From positions 167,630,825-167,694,824 of the forward strand of contig NC_073746.1 of assembly GCF_029784135.1 (NCBI RefSeq): 64,000 nt of DNA. The letters run 5' to 3'. The notes under the pieces were generated by a model, which had not been told where the DNA came from, did no database searches, and saw only the letters and a list, made by a program, of their open reading frames with translations. This DNA comes from Toxorhynchites rutilus septentrionalis (Eukaryota > Arthropoda > Insecta > Diptera > Culicidae). Made by a program: the position numbers and the translations under genes. Shown here piece by piece: positions 1-12,470 of this stretch. Position 1 is the first letter of the stretch, and each line of letters opens with the position of its first letter.

Positions 1-231
1 CCGGTGGTCCAACTGCATAATGGAAGAACAGAAAGAATACTCTAACGCCTAAATGGCTACTGTGTGAATGTACCATATGTAATGGTATAGAAGGAATACT
101 GGCGAATGGCAACTGTGTAATGTGCTAATTATAGATATATGATAACCATGTGACATGTGCACGATTTAAATTCGGCTCTGTTACAGCTAAAATGCTAGTG
201 AGCCTTAAATAAATAAATGGGATAAAAAAAA
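1..231 (+). repeat. 3' part of a SINE-like element cut by the window edge
   Basis: The sequence is nearly the same as 34917-35144, the 3' half of the complete SINE in intron 7. It ends in the same GGGATAAAAAA-type tail, after which palindromic AT-rich DNA begins. Confidence 0.75.
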
Positions 232-1270
232 AATAATAATTTCCTACAATTCATGCTTTGACCAAAATTTTGCAGGTCTGATAAATTTTGTGTGAGATTT
301 TTTGAAGTTTTGAGTTTTTTTTAAACTTTTTTCGAAAAATTTTACATCAAAAACTATAAGATCTACAAAACTTAGGTTAATGAATGAAATGTAGGGAATC
401 ATTTATGTTTTCATCAAAAAATATAAGGCAAGTTTTTGGGAAAAAAAATCATTGAAAAAAAAAGTATTTTGAAAATTAAAATTTATTTTTATCGAAAACA
501 TGTTTTTTGTTAAATTCTTATAAAATAGATATGAATAGCCCATACAAATTCCAACAAGTCACCCATACATCGGAAGATGGGCACTTTTACAAGGAAAAAG
601 TCATGGTTTCATGGTTTTCTTTGAAAAATTACTATTAATGTTTAATTAATGTTTAATTTACATGCTCTGCTCACTTTTTTTCTATTCAGAAACATGTCAA
701 GAACATGTCAAACGCGAGAATTAACACACAAAAATGTAACGAGTAAAACATTATTTTTTTCCAGGAGTCACTATGCTAAAATGCCCTATATTCCAGAAAC
801 TATAAAAGATAGAAAATTGGCGTCTTCGACGAAAGTTCATATTTTAATAAGATCTATAACTTTGTCGAATACACTATATTGCTATCTTGACTTTAAACAA
901 AATTAGGATTAGTTGTAGTTTTTTCAAAGAAAACATGAAAAAGTTGTTGTTAGACAACCTTTTCCCTGTAAGAATGCCCATCTTCCGATGTATGGACAAC
1001 TTGTTGGAAATTATAAGAGCTATTAATATTTTTTTTGAGAATTTTGAAAAATAAGTTTTTCAGAAGAATGAATTTGAATTTTTGAAATATTATTTAGTGA
1101 AATTTTTTTTCAAAAAAAAATGGTATTTTTTAATGAAAATTTAAACAATTTTCTATATTTCATCCGTTTACACAAATTTTGTAGGTATTATAGTTTTTGA
1201 GTTATATTTTCGCAACTATCTGAGATGGTGCTGCCAACGGTCAGTCGAGTTGGTATGAAATTCGTCTATA
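232..1270. repeat. AT-rich palindromic repeat, partial copy of the 58-61 kb family
   Basis: The arms hold CCATACATCGGAAGATGGGC near 560 and its reverse complement near 970-1000. Near 1215-1265 lies the same terminal block (CTGAGATGGTGCTGCCAAC) found at the ends of the big element at 58085-61256. The left end appears cut by the SINE at 1-231. Small ORFs here are chance. Confidence 0.75.
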
Positions 1271-1845
1271 GTAAATATATCTTTGATCGAATCATTCAAC
1301 ATTCACATCAAATCGCACACATTGAACCCCCGTGGTTTCTAATGTTTTCTTGACGATGTTCACGCACAGTATGGGGATAGTACAGATGAGAATTTCAAAA
1401 ACGAGAAGCGGGTGGCTGATCTAGCTTTCCTGGCGGTCATCACAAACCATCTGAACGCCTTTAAAGAATTTCCAAAGTATCGTCAACTAGGAAATGTTTT
1501 GACACAATCAGGCAATGAAGATTGATTTTTCTTGCATTTTTTGGGATCTTCAAAGCACATGAAAAAAAAAATCCAAATATTTTTCAAATAGTGTGTATAG
1601 AAGTATAGAAGTATGTTTGCATTTTTTATATTGAAATAGACTAAAAAATATTGTAATATTTTTGTAATGGTCTAAATAGCCCAATTGCATCGTGATACCA
1701 CATCTATATTATAAAACTGAAAGTTCTCAAATTAAAATGCAGTAGTGAGTCATAGAAAGTACCATTTCAATCTGTATAATATGCATTTTATTATGAACAT
1801 TAGTATAAAAAACCACTTCGGCCCGTGGTTATGATGAAAAATCTA
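1271..1845. other. AT-rich stretch without recognised features
   Basis: No gene, terminal repeat or domain could be read here. Confidence 0.4.
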
Positions 1846-1848
1846 AGG

Positions 1849-3265
1849 AGTACCGGTAAGTTTCTTCGTTTTTTTCAAAAATTAATGCTTTATTCTGCAA
1901 AAATGGTCACAAATTTAATATCCAAAGTATTGCCCAACGCTAGTCACAACTTTTTCCCATCTTTCTGACAATTCACGGATCCCTTTTTTGACTTCATCAA
2001 AATTGGAGAAGTGCTGGTCAACTAGGCCATGTTGCATCGATCGAAAAGGTAGTAATCGGACGAATGAATGTCTTGAGACACGTGGGTGGGATAGGACCTC
2101 CCATTTCAGCGTTTCCAAGTATGTATTGACCGTTTTTTCTCGACATGCGGCCGAGCATTGTCCTGCTGCAAAGTAACTTTCAGTCCTATTCTGTATTTCG
2201 ACGGATTTCCATTTCGTTCGAAACCCTTATTTCGTTCGAGTTATAATTTTGCTTTCCATATTTCGAACGTTTTGCCCATTTAATGTTTGAAGAGAAACAG
2301 ATCGAACGAAATACAAAGACAACTCGAACGGAATACAGAATGGAATTTTATCAAGTCGTTCGAAATATTTCGAATCGATCGGAATACAGAATAGGGGTGT
2401 TTATCGTGTCTTTGCTCATATTATGGTCGTTTTTCCTCCAGTGCACGGCTCAAACGCATCAATTGTCATCGGTAGAGGTCCCCCATAATAGTTTCATTCA
2501 TTTTTAGCAGCTCATAGTACACTTCACCCAGCTGTTCCCACCAAGTAGACAGCATAACCTTCTTGCCGTGAATATTCTGCGCGGCTGTCGATGTTGATAC
2601 TTGGCCGGGGTATTCATACGTTGCCCGACGTTTAGGATTGTCGTAATGGACCCACTTTTCAACGCCAGTAACGATTCGATGCAAAAACCCCTTCCTTTTA
2701 TGTCGTTGGAGCAGTTGTTCGCACGTGAAAAACGGCGTTCGACGTCTCGTGGCTTCAATTCATACGGCACCCAATATCCTATCTTTCGGATCATTCTCAT
2801 TACTTTTAAACGATCGGATATGGTTTGCTGAGCTACTCCAAGTGTATCTGCATGTTCTTGTTGCGTTTGTGATGAATCTTGATCGAGTAAAGTCTCCAAT
2901 TCTTCATCTTCAAATTTTTTTGACGGACCGGAAGGTTCTTCGTCTTCCAAGTCAAAATTACCACTTTTAAACCGTGCAAACCACGTCTGGCACGTTCGCT
3001 CAGTTGGAGCATGGTCACCATAAACTTCCACCAAAATGCGATGACTTTCCGCAGTTCTTACTTCATATTGAAGTAAAGGAGTAACACCTCCCGCAAAAAC
3101 ACTCACGTTACGAAATTCGACATATTCGAAGTGGCAAAAACTATGTTGTTTACGCTTCAACTTTTTGGCATATACTGAAAAAGACGCGCAATGACAGTAG
3201 CTTTCCCACGAATGTCTGGAAATTTGATTCACTAGAATGATAATCAAGTTAGGATAAACGGCTTT
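1849..3265 (-). pseudogene. mariner transposase relic
   Basis: On the minus strand the reading is broken but recognisable as a mariner transposase of the SETMAR-like type: TAESHRILVEVYGDHAPTE, TWFARFKSG, SKKFEDEELETLLDQD, VPYELKPRDVERRF, EKWVHYDNPKRR, and near the end ELSERWEKVV and GQYFGY. Frameshifts occur throughout and a 219-bp MITE (2181-2399) sits inside. A sister copy is at 38753-39960. Confidence 0.9.
2181..2399. mobile_element. 219-bp MITE inserted in mariner, TTT target duplication
   Basis: The ends begin CAGTCCTATTCTGTATT and, on the other strand, CACCCCTATTCTGTATT, so they are inverted repeats. TTT flanks both sides (2178-2180 and 2400-2402). The sister mariner at 39128-39142 shows the uninterrupted site. 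A second copy is at 47959-48185. Confidence 0.8.
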
Positions 3266-3288
3266 CATTGAGAATTATTTGTTTCCAA

Positions 3289-4320
3289 AAAAATCATTTT
3301 GCAAGTTTGCTACTTAGTTTGTTGGTTAAAAAATACTTAAGGACACAGATAATGTTTATTTTGTCGTCTTCTAATCTAGATCGGATATCAATAACAAAAT
3401 TTCCAGAATAGGAGAACGCACGTTTAATGTCCAATGATGTTGGGCGTATAGTACGAGGATCATCGAATACCATTGTCATGTATTTGCCTCATATGTTCTT
3501 TGTATGAAAACCCTTGTCTGAGAGTTTTCATCAGTCCGTTTATAGACGTTGAGCTTGGGCTGGACGTTGATACCTTTGATTGCTGCAATCGTCGCTCTAG
3601 TTTTCCCTTGATGCTCAAACGTTCTGCAGCTCACGAACAATTTCAAATACCTGCTTGAGCAATGCGGTCCGTGATGTTTGACAGAAGACGCCGAAGTCAT
3701 CATTAATTGTGTCTCGACCACGATCAAAATGATTCCGGGATAACAGTTCCACATCGTTCTTTATCGCTGAAGCTTATCCTATGATTCGTTTTCAGATCGA
3801 GCAGCGATTTTTAAACTAATGTTTAGAGGTCGTAGAATCGGCGCCAGTTGTATTTTTCTGATCTTATTTTGATTCTCGAGTAATATTTCAAAGCGACATA
3901 AAGGCAAATATTATTTATAGTGTAAAAATCGAAATTACCGAAATTACCGGTTTTTTTTTTTTTTTATCTTCGCTTATTTTTCGTCGGCCTATTTCCGCCA
4001 CTTTAGTGCCAATCACCGACATCAGGGAGGCGACTCCACCTGTTCCTACCTATCAGACTCAACAACTCATGAGCCGGGCCAACTTCTTTTACTTCCGCTC
4101 CGAAGGAAGACGTAACCAGAGATTTTTCGCCTCAGAAAATCCCAACGACGCCAGCTGGGATTGAACCCAGGCCGATCGGATTGTGAGGCTGTTACGCTAA
4201 CCATACAACCACTGGCGCCGTCAATTACCGGTTATTGATTGTAAAATTATCGCTAATTCGGTAATGAAAAATGACCCGGTATTGCAGGTAACACCGATTA
4301 ACAAACCCTAATGTGGACAA
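3289..4320 (-). pseudogene. hAT transposase relic (C-terminal dimerisation region)
   Basis: Minus-strand frames give MVFDDPRTIRPTSLDIKRAF and then FSYSGNFV, a classic hAT dimerisation motif, and upstream HHGPHCSSRYLKLFVSC and IKGINVQPKLNVYKRTDENS. Several frameshifts and stops are present. Its 5' flank near 3942-4233 is split by a SINE. Confidence 0.75.
3953..4222 (-). repeat. tRNA-derived SINE with poly(A) and 11-bp target duplication
   Basis: Read on the minus strand from 4222, the head folds like a tRNA: a 7-bp acceptor stem with one wobble, a D-loop TGGTTAGCG and a T-arm CTGGGTTCAATCCCAG. The 3' end is a T-run on the plus strand (about 15 A on its own strand). AATTACCGGTT flanks it at 3942-3952 and 4223-4233. 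It is a retroposon, not a working tRNA gene. Confidence 0.85.
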
Positions 4321-5980
4321 ACCAACATCAGTGCATCGAACAAGCCATGCACAGAATTGAGGTCATCGAGATGCATTAATTACACGATTTAGATATATAA
4401 ATCTGATACAAATCGTGTGCAAGCATGTTTGTAATTTTTGTAAGTGTTATGATCCAGAAAAAGATCTGAATAAGTAGCAAAGAATCATCTGGTGAATAAA
4501 AGTAAACTCAAATGAGGGGCGCATTGACACTAATAGAAGGTGGTATTTATAAACCTTTAAAACATGTGAATCCGTAACAATATCCTTTGAAACTACTGTA
4601 AATAATGAAAAAGACAATTTTATTCATATGTTTGGAAACATTTGAATATCTGATTTGACACAGATGCGCTGAACTCAGAGCTGCACTGTTTCATCAATAT
4701 CACTGTCAACTGACGAGCCACGCTAGTCACATCCTGATGGATATCAAATGGGACTATCCGTGTACCGCTTAAATATTTCGTAGCAATTGGCATCAATCTC
4801 CTTCCTCTATTGCCTCTATTGTATTGTCTTTTGTAAAGCTTACCACAATAAATAGATTCTATGCACAACGTAGAACGTAATTGGAAGGTTCAATGTTTTA
4901 TCACTCGCAAAAGTGACTGAAGGAGTACGATGCAATACTATGCTTTGTCAATACGCTTTGACCGATCAAGTAGGCGGTAAAATTGTCCGTAACGAATTGA
5001 TGGTTGTCGCAAAATACATTTTATTTTCATCGAGTAAATCTTCTTTTTTCGTTTCGGTTGTTGTTTTTTATATTTATTGAAGTAAAAACTATGTCGAACA
5101 CGCGATAACGTGTGAGCCAAAGCAAATCATTTAGGCAAGGGATTATATAATTATCCAAAGCTTGAACAATCCCTACATGCTGAAAATAATGAAGAAATTT
5201 CTCTCTTCGTTGAAATTTCTGTCCGATATCGAAATTCACGTATTTGAAGCTCCGTTTAGATTCATTTATATTTTTTGTTCTCCTCGAAGTTTTAGCATAG
5301 GTAGCTCAACGTAAACAAACGCACTCTGAAAACGTGTAAACTTCCATTACACCAAGTGAAATGTTATTTCTCGTCTTGACGATCATAGTGCGTTGACTTG
5401 CAACATGCTTTGATGATCAAAACACTCCGACAAACTATTTAGCATCAAAAAGTGAAGAATTTTTTTGTCGGTTTATGTCGTGTTACACGTCGTTTGGTGA
5501 TAATGTTGCAATGGTCGTCATAGTAGTCCAAATATACGCAGGGACAGTGACAAATTGCAGCTCTGGCTGAAATAGAGCATTCAAAAAAGATCACATTTTC
5601 GATTGGATAAACCAACATCAAATTACCCTTTATACTTTTGACTTCACCGCATCTAATTGAGCTCATCGCACTGTATTAGTGTTGAAAAAATGTCTCAATA
5701 TGTAACCCCGAATAAAACATCATATATTTTCTCCGTTCAAGGTTGCGTCCAGTTGATACTCTCAAATCTATCAGCTCAAATTATTATCATTCAATATACG
5801 TATTTCGAATAAGGACCATTCAAAATTCATAAGCCCAATCAAGTACAAAGCCAAGTGTCAGTCATAAAGATATCGTATTCCCAATTATCAAAAAAAATCC
5901 TCGCATAAAAATAGTACCACCCGCTGTATCAAATGTATTCGTCATCAAAGGCGATGTCTTGGAGACAACTTTCTTCCTAG
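4321..5980. other. Unassigned AT-rich spacer
   Basis: No domain, splice chain or terminal repeat was recognised in 1.6 kb. The ORFs are short (under 85 codons) and not protein-like. Confidence 0.4.
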
Positions 5981-5984
5981 TAGG

Positions 5985-6780
5985 GTAACACGGGGTGAGT
6001 TGGACATACGGGGAGATTTGAACCACCCCTTTATCTCTAAAAGTACGGCTCAACTTGGATTTTTTATAATGTCCTTTCATTGTTTAACCGTATGTACCTA
6101 ACGTAAAAAAAACTTTGGTAAAATTCTACGGGTGGAAGGAAACGGTAGCAAGAACACAGCAAGCACATTGATTGCCAAAAAATGTGTGTTTTCCGATCGT
6201 GGATTCAAGGTTTTTCCCGCCGATTAAACAAACTTCTCGTGTATTGTGCAGTAAAGTTTTGTTCGCCTACAGAAGAGGAACAATTTGATGTAGCGAAACT
6301 GTAAGTTTGATAACAATAAATGTAATTAATTGCATTCTAAATTTTGCATGTTGTTTGTGGTGACATGGACACTGGAGTGGGGTGAATTGGTCCTACAGGT
6401 TTGAGGCTTTTCTTTGGTCTAATTGATTCCAGATTCCGCTGAATCACAAAAGAAAGGATGGGCAGACAACTTTGGAAGAAGGAGAAGCTTGAAAGAGCAA
6501 CGCAGACCATCAAGAACGGATTTTCTTTGACCAAGCATCGAAAGTGTTTGAAAATGCTCGAACAACATCGAAAAGATCCATACAGAATTCGAGATGGTCT
6601 CAACCCAATTTTTCTGGTCTGGAATCTGACTAAGACACTTGGTATCGATCCCAGAACACTGTTACTGATTGTAACATTATCCCAAAACACTTTACATAAA
6701 CATAAGTATGTTTTTTTCAATGAAACATACACTGGACCAAATCTCCCCACAGACGGTCCAAATTACCCCACATCAAATTT
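5985..6780 (+). pseudogene. Pogo-like element relic with psq-type helix-turn-helix
   Basis: The plus strand at 6458 encodes MGRQLWKKEKLERATQTIK and then NGFSLTK, like the pipsqueak HTH at the start of pogo/Tigger transposases, then loses frame. The flanks carry related inverted blocks: GGGGAGATTTG near 6020 and CAAATCTCCCC near 6738. The rest of a transposase is missing. Confidence 0.55.
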
Positions 6781-6899
6781 TAATGTCCAAAAATCATCTC
6801 TTTTATTTTATGATATATTTGGTAATTTGAAGCTTGATATAATTCATTGATTGGGAGAAAACAAGTGTAGCTCAGTATACAATGTGACATTTTTTATTT

Positions 6900-7630
6900 A
6901 GACCGTATTGGTTTGGAGATATTAGGCGATTTGTTTAGGGGGGTCCAAAATCCTCCCACTTCCCCTAATTGATGGAAACTCAAATTTGAGCCCAAAAAAA
7001 TAGGCAAATTGGACTCCGTGATGATTGAAGAAACCAATCGAGTGTAGCATATGTCTGCCACTTGTCGTACACAATCGTCACATCCAGCGCCACCAAAGAT
7101 GGTATCGTGGGGCCAACAACTCTCAACGAATGTCGGAAAGAGGAGAGTGGTGTCAGCATTTATCTAGTCGGTATTTTGGAAACTGTCCTAAACCGATCCC
7201 AAGCGAAAGACGGGGCAAACGACTTTTTGGGAGCCTGTGCCGGAACACTCCGGGTTTTTTTTTCAAATAACAGGTTGCCGTGTGTCGAAGGTAATAAGTA
7301 CATTCTTTTAAGGATCACGTTCTACATTCTGTGTAGAATCCTTAGTAATCTTTCCTTTCCTTCAACTTCCTCTTGATAATCGTTCTTTTTTCAATTGGGC
7401 GAAATCGGGGCCATTTGAGTGGATTCATATCCTTTAGTTGGTCAAATCTGGTCAAAAACCCATATGACATCCAATCCAAAATTCATCTTCACGTATGTTT
7501 CGTCGCCGTCCATGAGCACTCATCTTTGGAATTTCGCCATATCATGATGGTACAACTTCCGAGTGCGTGTTCAGTCTATTAGGTTCTGCTTTGACGTCCT
7601 GTTTGGTTGCGTACGGGGACAAAAAGTAAA
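6900..7630. other. Unassigned repeat-like DNA
   Basis: The stretch contains GGGGGGTCCAAAATCCTCCC near 6936 and short chance ORFs. No family was recognised. Confidence 0.3.
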
Positions 7631-7639
7631 AAAGCACCT

Positions 7640-7830
7640 TTTTCAGAAGCTTCAAAATGTGTGTATGTATGACAGCAAACATCGGTTTTCTCTCAGACTG
7701 AACATCAGCTTGGGATTGTACCAAAAAAATCCAAACGATGTCAACGGGATTCGAACCAAAACCGGCTGGAATGCAAGACTGTTTTACAGGTTCACGCTAG
7801 GCACATAGCCACTGGTGCTGTTTCATACAT
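7640..7830 (-). repeat. tRNA-derived SINE
   Basis: On the minus strand from about 7826 a tRNA-like head reads GCACCAGTGGCTATGTGCC, with a B-box TTGGTTCGAATCCCG about 50 nt on. The same body, including the CATACATACAC segment, recurs on the plus strand at 54465-54640. Confidence 0.7.
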
Positions 7831-7832
7831 AG

Positions 7833-9085
7833 GGGAGAGGGGGGCACATTCGGACACTTTTTTTTCCTTGATTTTTAATATTTTTTTGTAAACTTAAAAA
7901 AAATCCTGAATTCATCCTGGTTGTCATTTGGACATCGATGTATTATATAAGCGTATTGGAGGTGTGCGTTGATGCGATTACGAATGGTTCATTCGAATTT
8001 TTGAGAATTGCCTTTTTGTCCGGATGTGCCCCATGTGTGGGGCAGTTTCGGACAACGAAAAAAAAATTACAATTTTATGTTTATCAACAATTACTTCCGT
8101 TTCCTCTTATTTCCAGCGTATTTTGCCATTTTCTGTTTATCAGTATTTGTCTGAAAGGAAACTGCTTGCTATGAGAGTCAGTAAAAATTCGTAATTTTGC
8201 TTTCTTTCGTTTTTGAGTGGTGATTTTCCGCGGTGAAGTTTTTGGAAAAGGTTCAACATTTTTCGGGGACAAACTTGCCAAAGTAAAATCTATCTGTACT
8301 GTGGATGCAATGTTTTGCAGCATTGTTGTATTACCCGATGAGTCAGTTGCTACCTCCGCTCCAGTAGGTGAAATCATTTGAGCATTAAAAATCCTTGTCC
8401 GAAAAAAACCTCTCTTGAGAATGGATAGCATGAATAGCCTGTCATTTTGAATCTAGGATATTACTCAAATTGAAAGAAGCATTATAAGCTGATGCAACTA
8501 TACCTGGAAGGTCGTGTATAGAAATAGTTTTTCCAGGATGGCCAATGGATCTGGGAAACAGAGAGTCTTTCAAGCAAAAGGGCCCATAACTGAAACATCC
8601 CGCGGTTGTAAGCGGTTTGTGACATAATGTGGAAATGATACATGAATTATGCAATTTTCTCGATAATATTCAATTGTTTCGAAAGTGCAATGACTTTTTG
8701 ATTGATTTTTGATTTTTTGAAAATGATTCGTTTACGTTGCTTTTTGCTACCTTGTTCAAATGTTCCAGAACATTGAGAAACAGTTCTCCCGTTATGCAAC
8801 CGTTAGTTGGGAAATTAGCAAAGACAATGGACCCAGTTGGACCACCTGTGAGCTAGAATCATGAAAACGTTTATTCGAAACTAGTTCGATAGCTCTTTCT
8901 ATCTCATCTTCGTTGATGCTGGATCTATCGGTTTTCTTTTTGTAGTTTCGAACCATCATTAGGTCTGAGAATCAGACTAAATTGATGTTTGTTAGTAAAC
9001 AACAATCAAGCACAAATTTGATGAGATATTAAACAGTGTTCGAATGTGCCCCGTGAACGAGGTCCGAATGTACCCCACCACCATC
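7833..9085 (-). pseudogene. Pogo/Tigger-type transposase relic
   Basis: Three minus-strand frames together give a DDE transposase of the pogo/jerky group: FANFPTNGCITGELFLNVLE (about 8830), HCTFETIEYYRENCIIHVSF and then PHYVTNRLQPRDVSVMGPF (about 8600-8690), and PGKTISIHDLPGIVASAYNA (about 8500). A basic tail SPRKITTQKRKKAKLRIFT follows at 8175-8230. The ends carry GGGGCACATTCGGACAC (about 7851) and GGTCCGAATGTACCCC (about 9060), likely inverted termini. It is broken by frameshifts and deletion of the N-terminus. Confidence 0.75.
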
Positions 9086-9194
9086 CGAAGACAAATCATA
9101 ATTTTATCTAATAAATAGACCTTTGTTTCCCCGTTGTATGCACGTTTCTTTCATTTATATTAGTTAATAACTGAGAAAGTTACCCAAAAAATAT

Positions 9195-9830
9195 GTTCAC
9201 CTACTCGAAAAAATACCCTATGCAAAATATCAGCTCAATCGATCCTAAGGGAGAGTGGCGTAAAGCGATCAAAATTTGAGTTTTTTGAAAGTCGAAAAAT
9301 AAAACTAAGAAAAGTAAAAGAGACCGGGGTCTTTGGAAAAAAATATTTCGATGCCAAATGTCATAAATCGACACTCTTTTTTTTCGGAATACGAGGCAAA
9401 ACGTATGGTTTCGGATGCCGATAAAAATAGTTATCAAAATTTTTCATTCGGAACTTGCTAAAAAATATTAATTTGCACGATAATATACCCAATACAAAAT
9501 ATTAGCTTAATCGGATTTCATTTACTAGTGTCGCAGACGTTTAAATTTAAGTTTCTTGAGAACCGAAAAATCACCGAAAATCGGAGTTTTCAAAAAAAAA
9601 ATAAAAGCTTGAAGCCAAATGTCTTATAATTGCATGAAACGTCGATATTTACTGCTATTTAAAAAAAAACTTTTTGGCACTCGATCGTTTTTTCCATCTG
9701 AAAAGTCGATTTTTGACCAAAAAAAATGTTTTGAGATAACTGTAAATCTCGACGTGTTATACAACTTTAAGACATTTAGCACCAAAACCAATTTTTTTGA
9801 AATTTCCAATGATTTTTCGGTTTAAAAAAA
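9195..9830. repeat. Degenerate tandem repeat, about 245-bp unit
   Basis: Two diverged units share AATACCCTATGCAAAATATCAGCTCAATCG-like starts (9211 and 9486; the second differs) and the same order of AAATTTGAGTTTTTT, GAAGCCAAATGTC and TTTTTGG blocks. No coding content was seen. Confidence 0.5.
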
Positions 9831-9891
9831 AGCCTTTTATTGTGTTAATGCATCAAATGCACAAATAAAACCATCTGTTTTTAAGAGCGTT

Positions 9892-9896
<5 letters not shown>

Positions 9897-9937
<41 letters not shown>
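9897..9937. repeat. (GA)n microsatellite
   Basis: Forty-one bases of uninterrupted GA dinucleotide, 20 bp left of the inverted-repeat element at 9957. Confidence 0.98.
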
Positions 9938-9938
<1 letters not shown>

Positions 9939-9956
9939 ATTGTTACGATGCGTAGA

Positions 9957-10875
9957 CCCAGCAAACATTAAATCGTATAATTTTGCACGTGCTAAGTCGT
10001 ACAAGAAATCCGAATAAATCATAATCGCATATAATATCAATCAAAATATGTATCGTGTATATTTGAAATCGCATAAAATGTAAAAATTTGATTTTATATA
10101 CCATTATCAATTTAGGTCGCAATTCGGTATAATAAACATAAATTTTATGATGTACATTGTCGTAAAATATATTTAATCCGCATCATATACGTATATTACG
10201 CTGATGCAGTTTGTGTGTCGTATAAGCGTATAATTTAAATCGATTCAGTACTGTATCGATTTACTGTGTTGCATGCTGAAGGAAATCATGAAACAGTAAA
10301 TCATCATCTTCTTATATGGCACTAACGTTCCTAGAGGAACTCCGCCGTCTCAACGTAGTATTACTTGCGTCATTTTCATTAGTACTTAGTTGAGATTTCT
10401 ATGCCAAATAACACGACTGACAGTTTTCACCAAACATCAATCTGTGTCATTAACATTCATATTCCACTCCCAACACAAGTCCATCAAACAATTATTATTT
10501 CTACAAACATAAATACTCATATATAAAAATGGCGATTCGTGAGGCTATAATAAACATTTCACGAAAATATTTTGCGCCATTTGTTTTTTTCTATGTCTGT
10601 AATAAATCGTATATGAGTAGGGCAAAAGTCGTATTTGGTGCTTTGACAATTCATGAATATTTTCCTATTATATCGCAATTCGATTTCAACATAATAGCTA
10701 TTATAGCCGGTCAAAGTTGCATATTCATCCAAACAAATTCGGTAAGCATTTGCCATGTATGTATATGGCCTCCACTTTTGCATGCATATGCCAGTTAGGC
10801 GCATTATATGCCAACCAAATTTTAGAGCATATGATGTTATATATACGCTTGTTATACGATTTAATGTTTGCTGGG
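9957..10875. mobile_element. Inverted-repeat DNA element, family CCCAGC (copy A)
   Basis: Both ends read CCCAGCAAACATTAAATCG inward, followed by TATAA. The element has no transposase. The dinucleotide GA flanks both sides (9955-9956 and 10876-10877). Copy B at 46914-47811 is the same family in inverted orientation. It contains a 'GGCACTAACGTTCCTAGAGG' module near 10318 that recurs near 42420. Confidence 0.85.
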
Positions 10876-11537
10876 GAGTGTCTTATAGTTTAGTCACACT
10901 GCGTTTCACAACTATAGAACCACTCATTGTTTGTGAGTTTCCAGAGATATGTGAGAAGTCGGTTGAATTGAAGTACATATATAGTGTAGGAGATAATAAT
11001 TATCTTCATTTATAAGACTGGTCAGTATCTTGTTCTACGCAGAGGATACTGCTTGTTTAAGCCCTTCAAATCACTCATTCTATTTGTAAGATGCATCTAC
11101 TATTCGTACAATCACTCCTCATAAGTTTGTAACCTGATCCCCAGGTTCATTTAATGACACACTGGAAGAGTGAGTCAAGTGCCATAGGAAAACCACATCG
11201 CACTCACACAACAGAACAACAGAACTTACCACACCTTGGCTGGGGCTAACCGGGGAGATAAATGAAGGTTGTCAGTGGGTATTAGTCCATCTCCATTTTC
11301 TCAAGAATACCTGTACTCATGGAGGAAGCTGGTTACTCATCTGGGAGGATATAAAAGGAGCCTACAAAGAGAGATGGGCTCTCTGATTGCTGGAAGACTC
11401 AACCACCAGCATACTGCGCGCGCAACAAAGGGCTAATAGACCGAAGAATTAGCCTCCTTCCATCCTGACCACGCTACACCACACCATGGAGCTCAGCCCA
11501 AATCAATCAACCCGGAGACACTACACAATTTTACATA

Positions 11538-11603
11538 CATAAATACACATACACATACACTGAATAAATACATAAATACACATACACATACACTGAATAA
11601 ATA
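11538..11603. repeat. Two perfect 33-bp tandem copies
   Basis: The unit begins CATAAATACACATACACATA and ends CACTGAATAAATA. The copies abut exactly at 11570/11571, and each carries an AATAAA. Confidence 0.95.
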
Positions 11604-11859
11604 TCGTAGAAATTAAGTCGTGTTCTTCATTCTTTGGTACAGCTCATAATTCCTTCTGTGTGGAATGATTCAGGGATTAGTCGGTGGTTCCCAAGACTTC
11701 GAACCTGGACGTTGCCTTATAGAGGGCACTTGGGTCGAGTGACTAGAGCCTTCGTGACGTCCGAACAATTATTAATTTTGACGTAGGATTACGTCTTTCG
11801 GGAACATATTGGGGTATTGAAAATCGAAAATCGAGCACATCGTGAAAATTGTCCAATTT

Positions 11860-12470
11860 CAAACGCATATTGCTCAGTCATTTCATGATGGATTGATGAG
11901 ATTTTTGCGTTAATCAATTTCGGCACTCCATAACAATTTTTTACATTGAATCGAATAATATATGTCATGGAACTAACTAACGAATAATTAGAAAATCTCA
12001 ACCCCTATCCTAACGGAAATACACACTTCTGATTGGTCGAAATTGACGACACATGCGGTGGCTCATGTACTTACAGTTATTGGTCAGTTATTTCCTGATG
12101 GATTTACGAGCTAATTGCATCAATCGATCTGAGCACTCCATAACAATCCATCACAATTGATAAAATAATATATCATATGAAACTAACTAGCAAACAATCA
12201 AAAAATTTCCAAACGGAAATACCTCGTTCTGATTGGTCGAAATTGAATATACGGAGAAATCGGCACATCAAAGTAGAGCCGAAGATAATTGAATACACCG
12301 AAGTGTATTCCCTAACAGAGACATCAAAACCATGCTGCCTGGGGGAAATCGGCATTGCAAATACATGAAAGTAGGGGGCTTTTGTTTCCACCGACATGTA
12401 TTCCCTAACAGAGATTTCAAATCCAAGGTGTCTGGGGGAAATCAGCATGTAAATACCCTCGTGGTCGATA
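11860..12470. repeat. Two sets of imperfect tandem duplications
   Basis: About 11875-12040 and 12085-12245 share TTTCNTGATGGATT, GCACTCCATAACAAT, AACTAAC and CTGATTGGTCGAAATTGA. About 12305-12363 and 12399-12457 share TGTATTCCCTAACAGAGA and CTGGGGGAAATC at a 94-bp spacing. ATTGG (CCAAT-box-like) motifs recur, but no gene follows. Confidence 0.6.

Noticed and set aside
4145..4222. Possible tRNA gene on the minus strand
   Set aside because: The cloverleaf-like head is the start of a SINE with poly(A) and target duplication, so it is a retroposon.
6337..6750. 137-codon minus ORF
   Set aside because: Antisense to the pogo-like HTH reading and lacking any recognisable domain.
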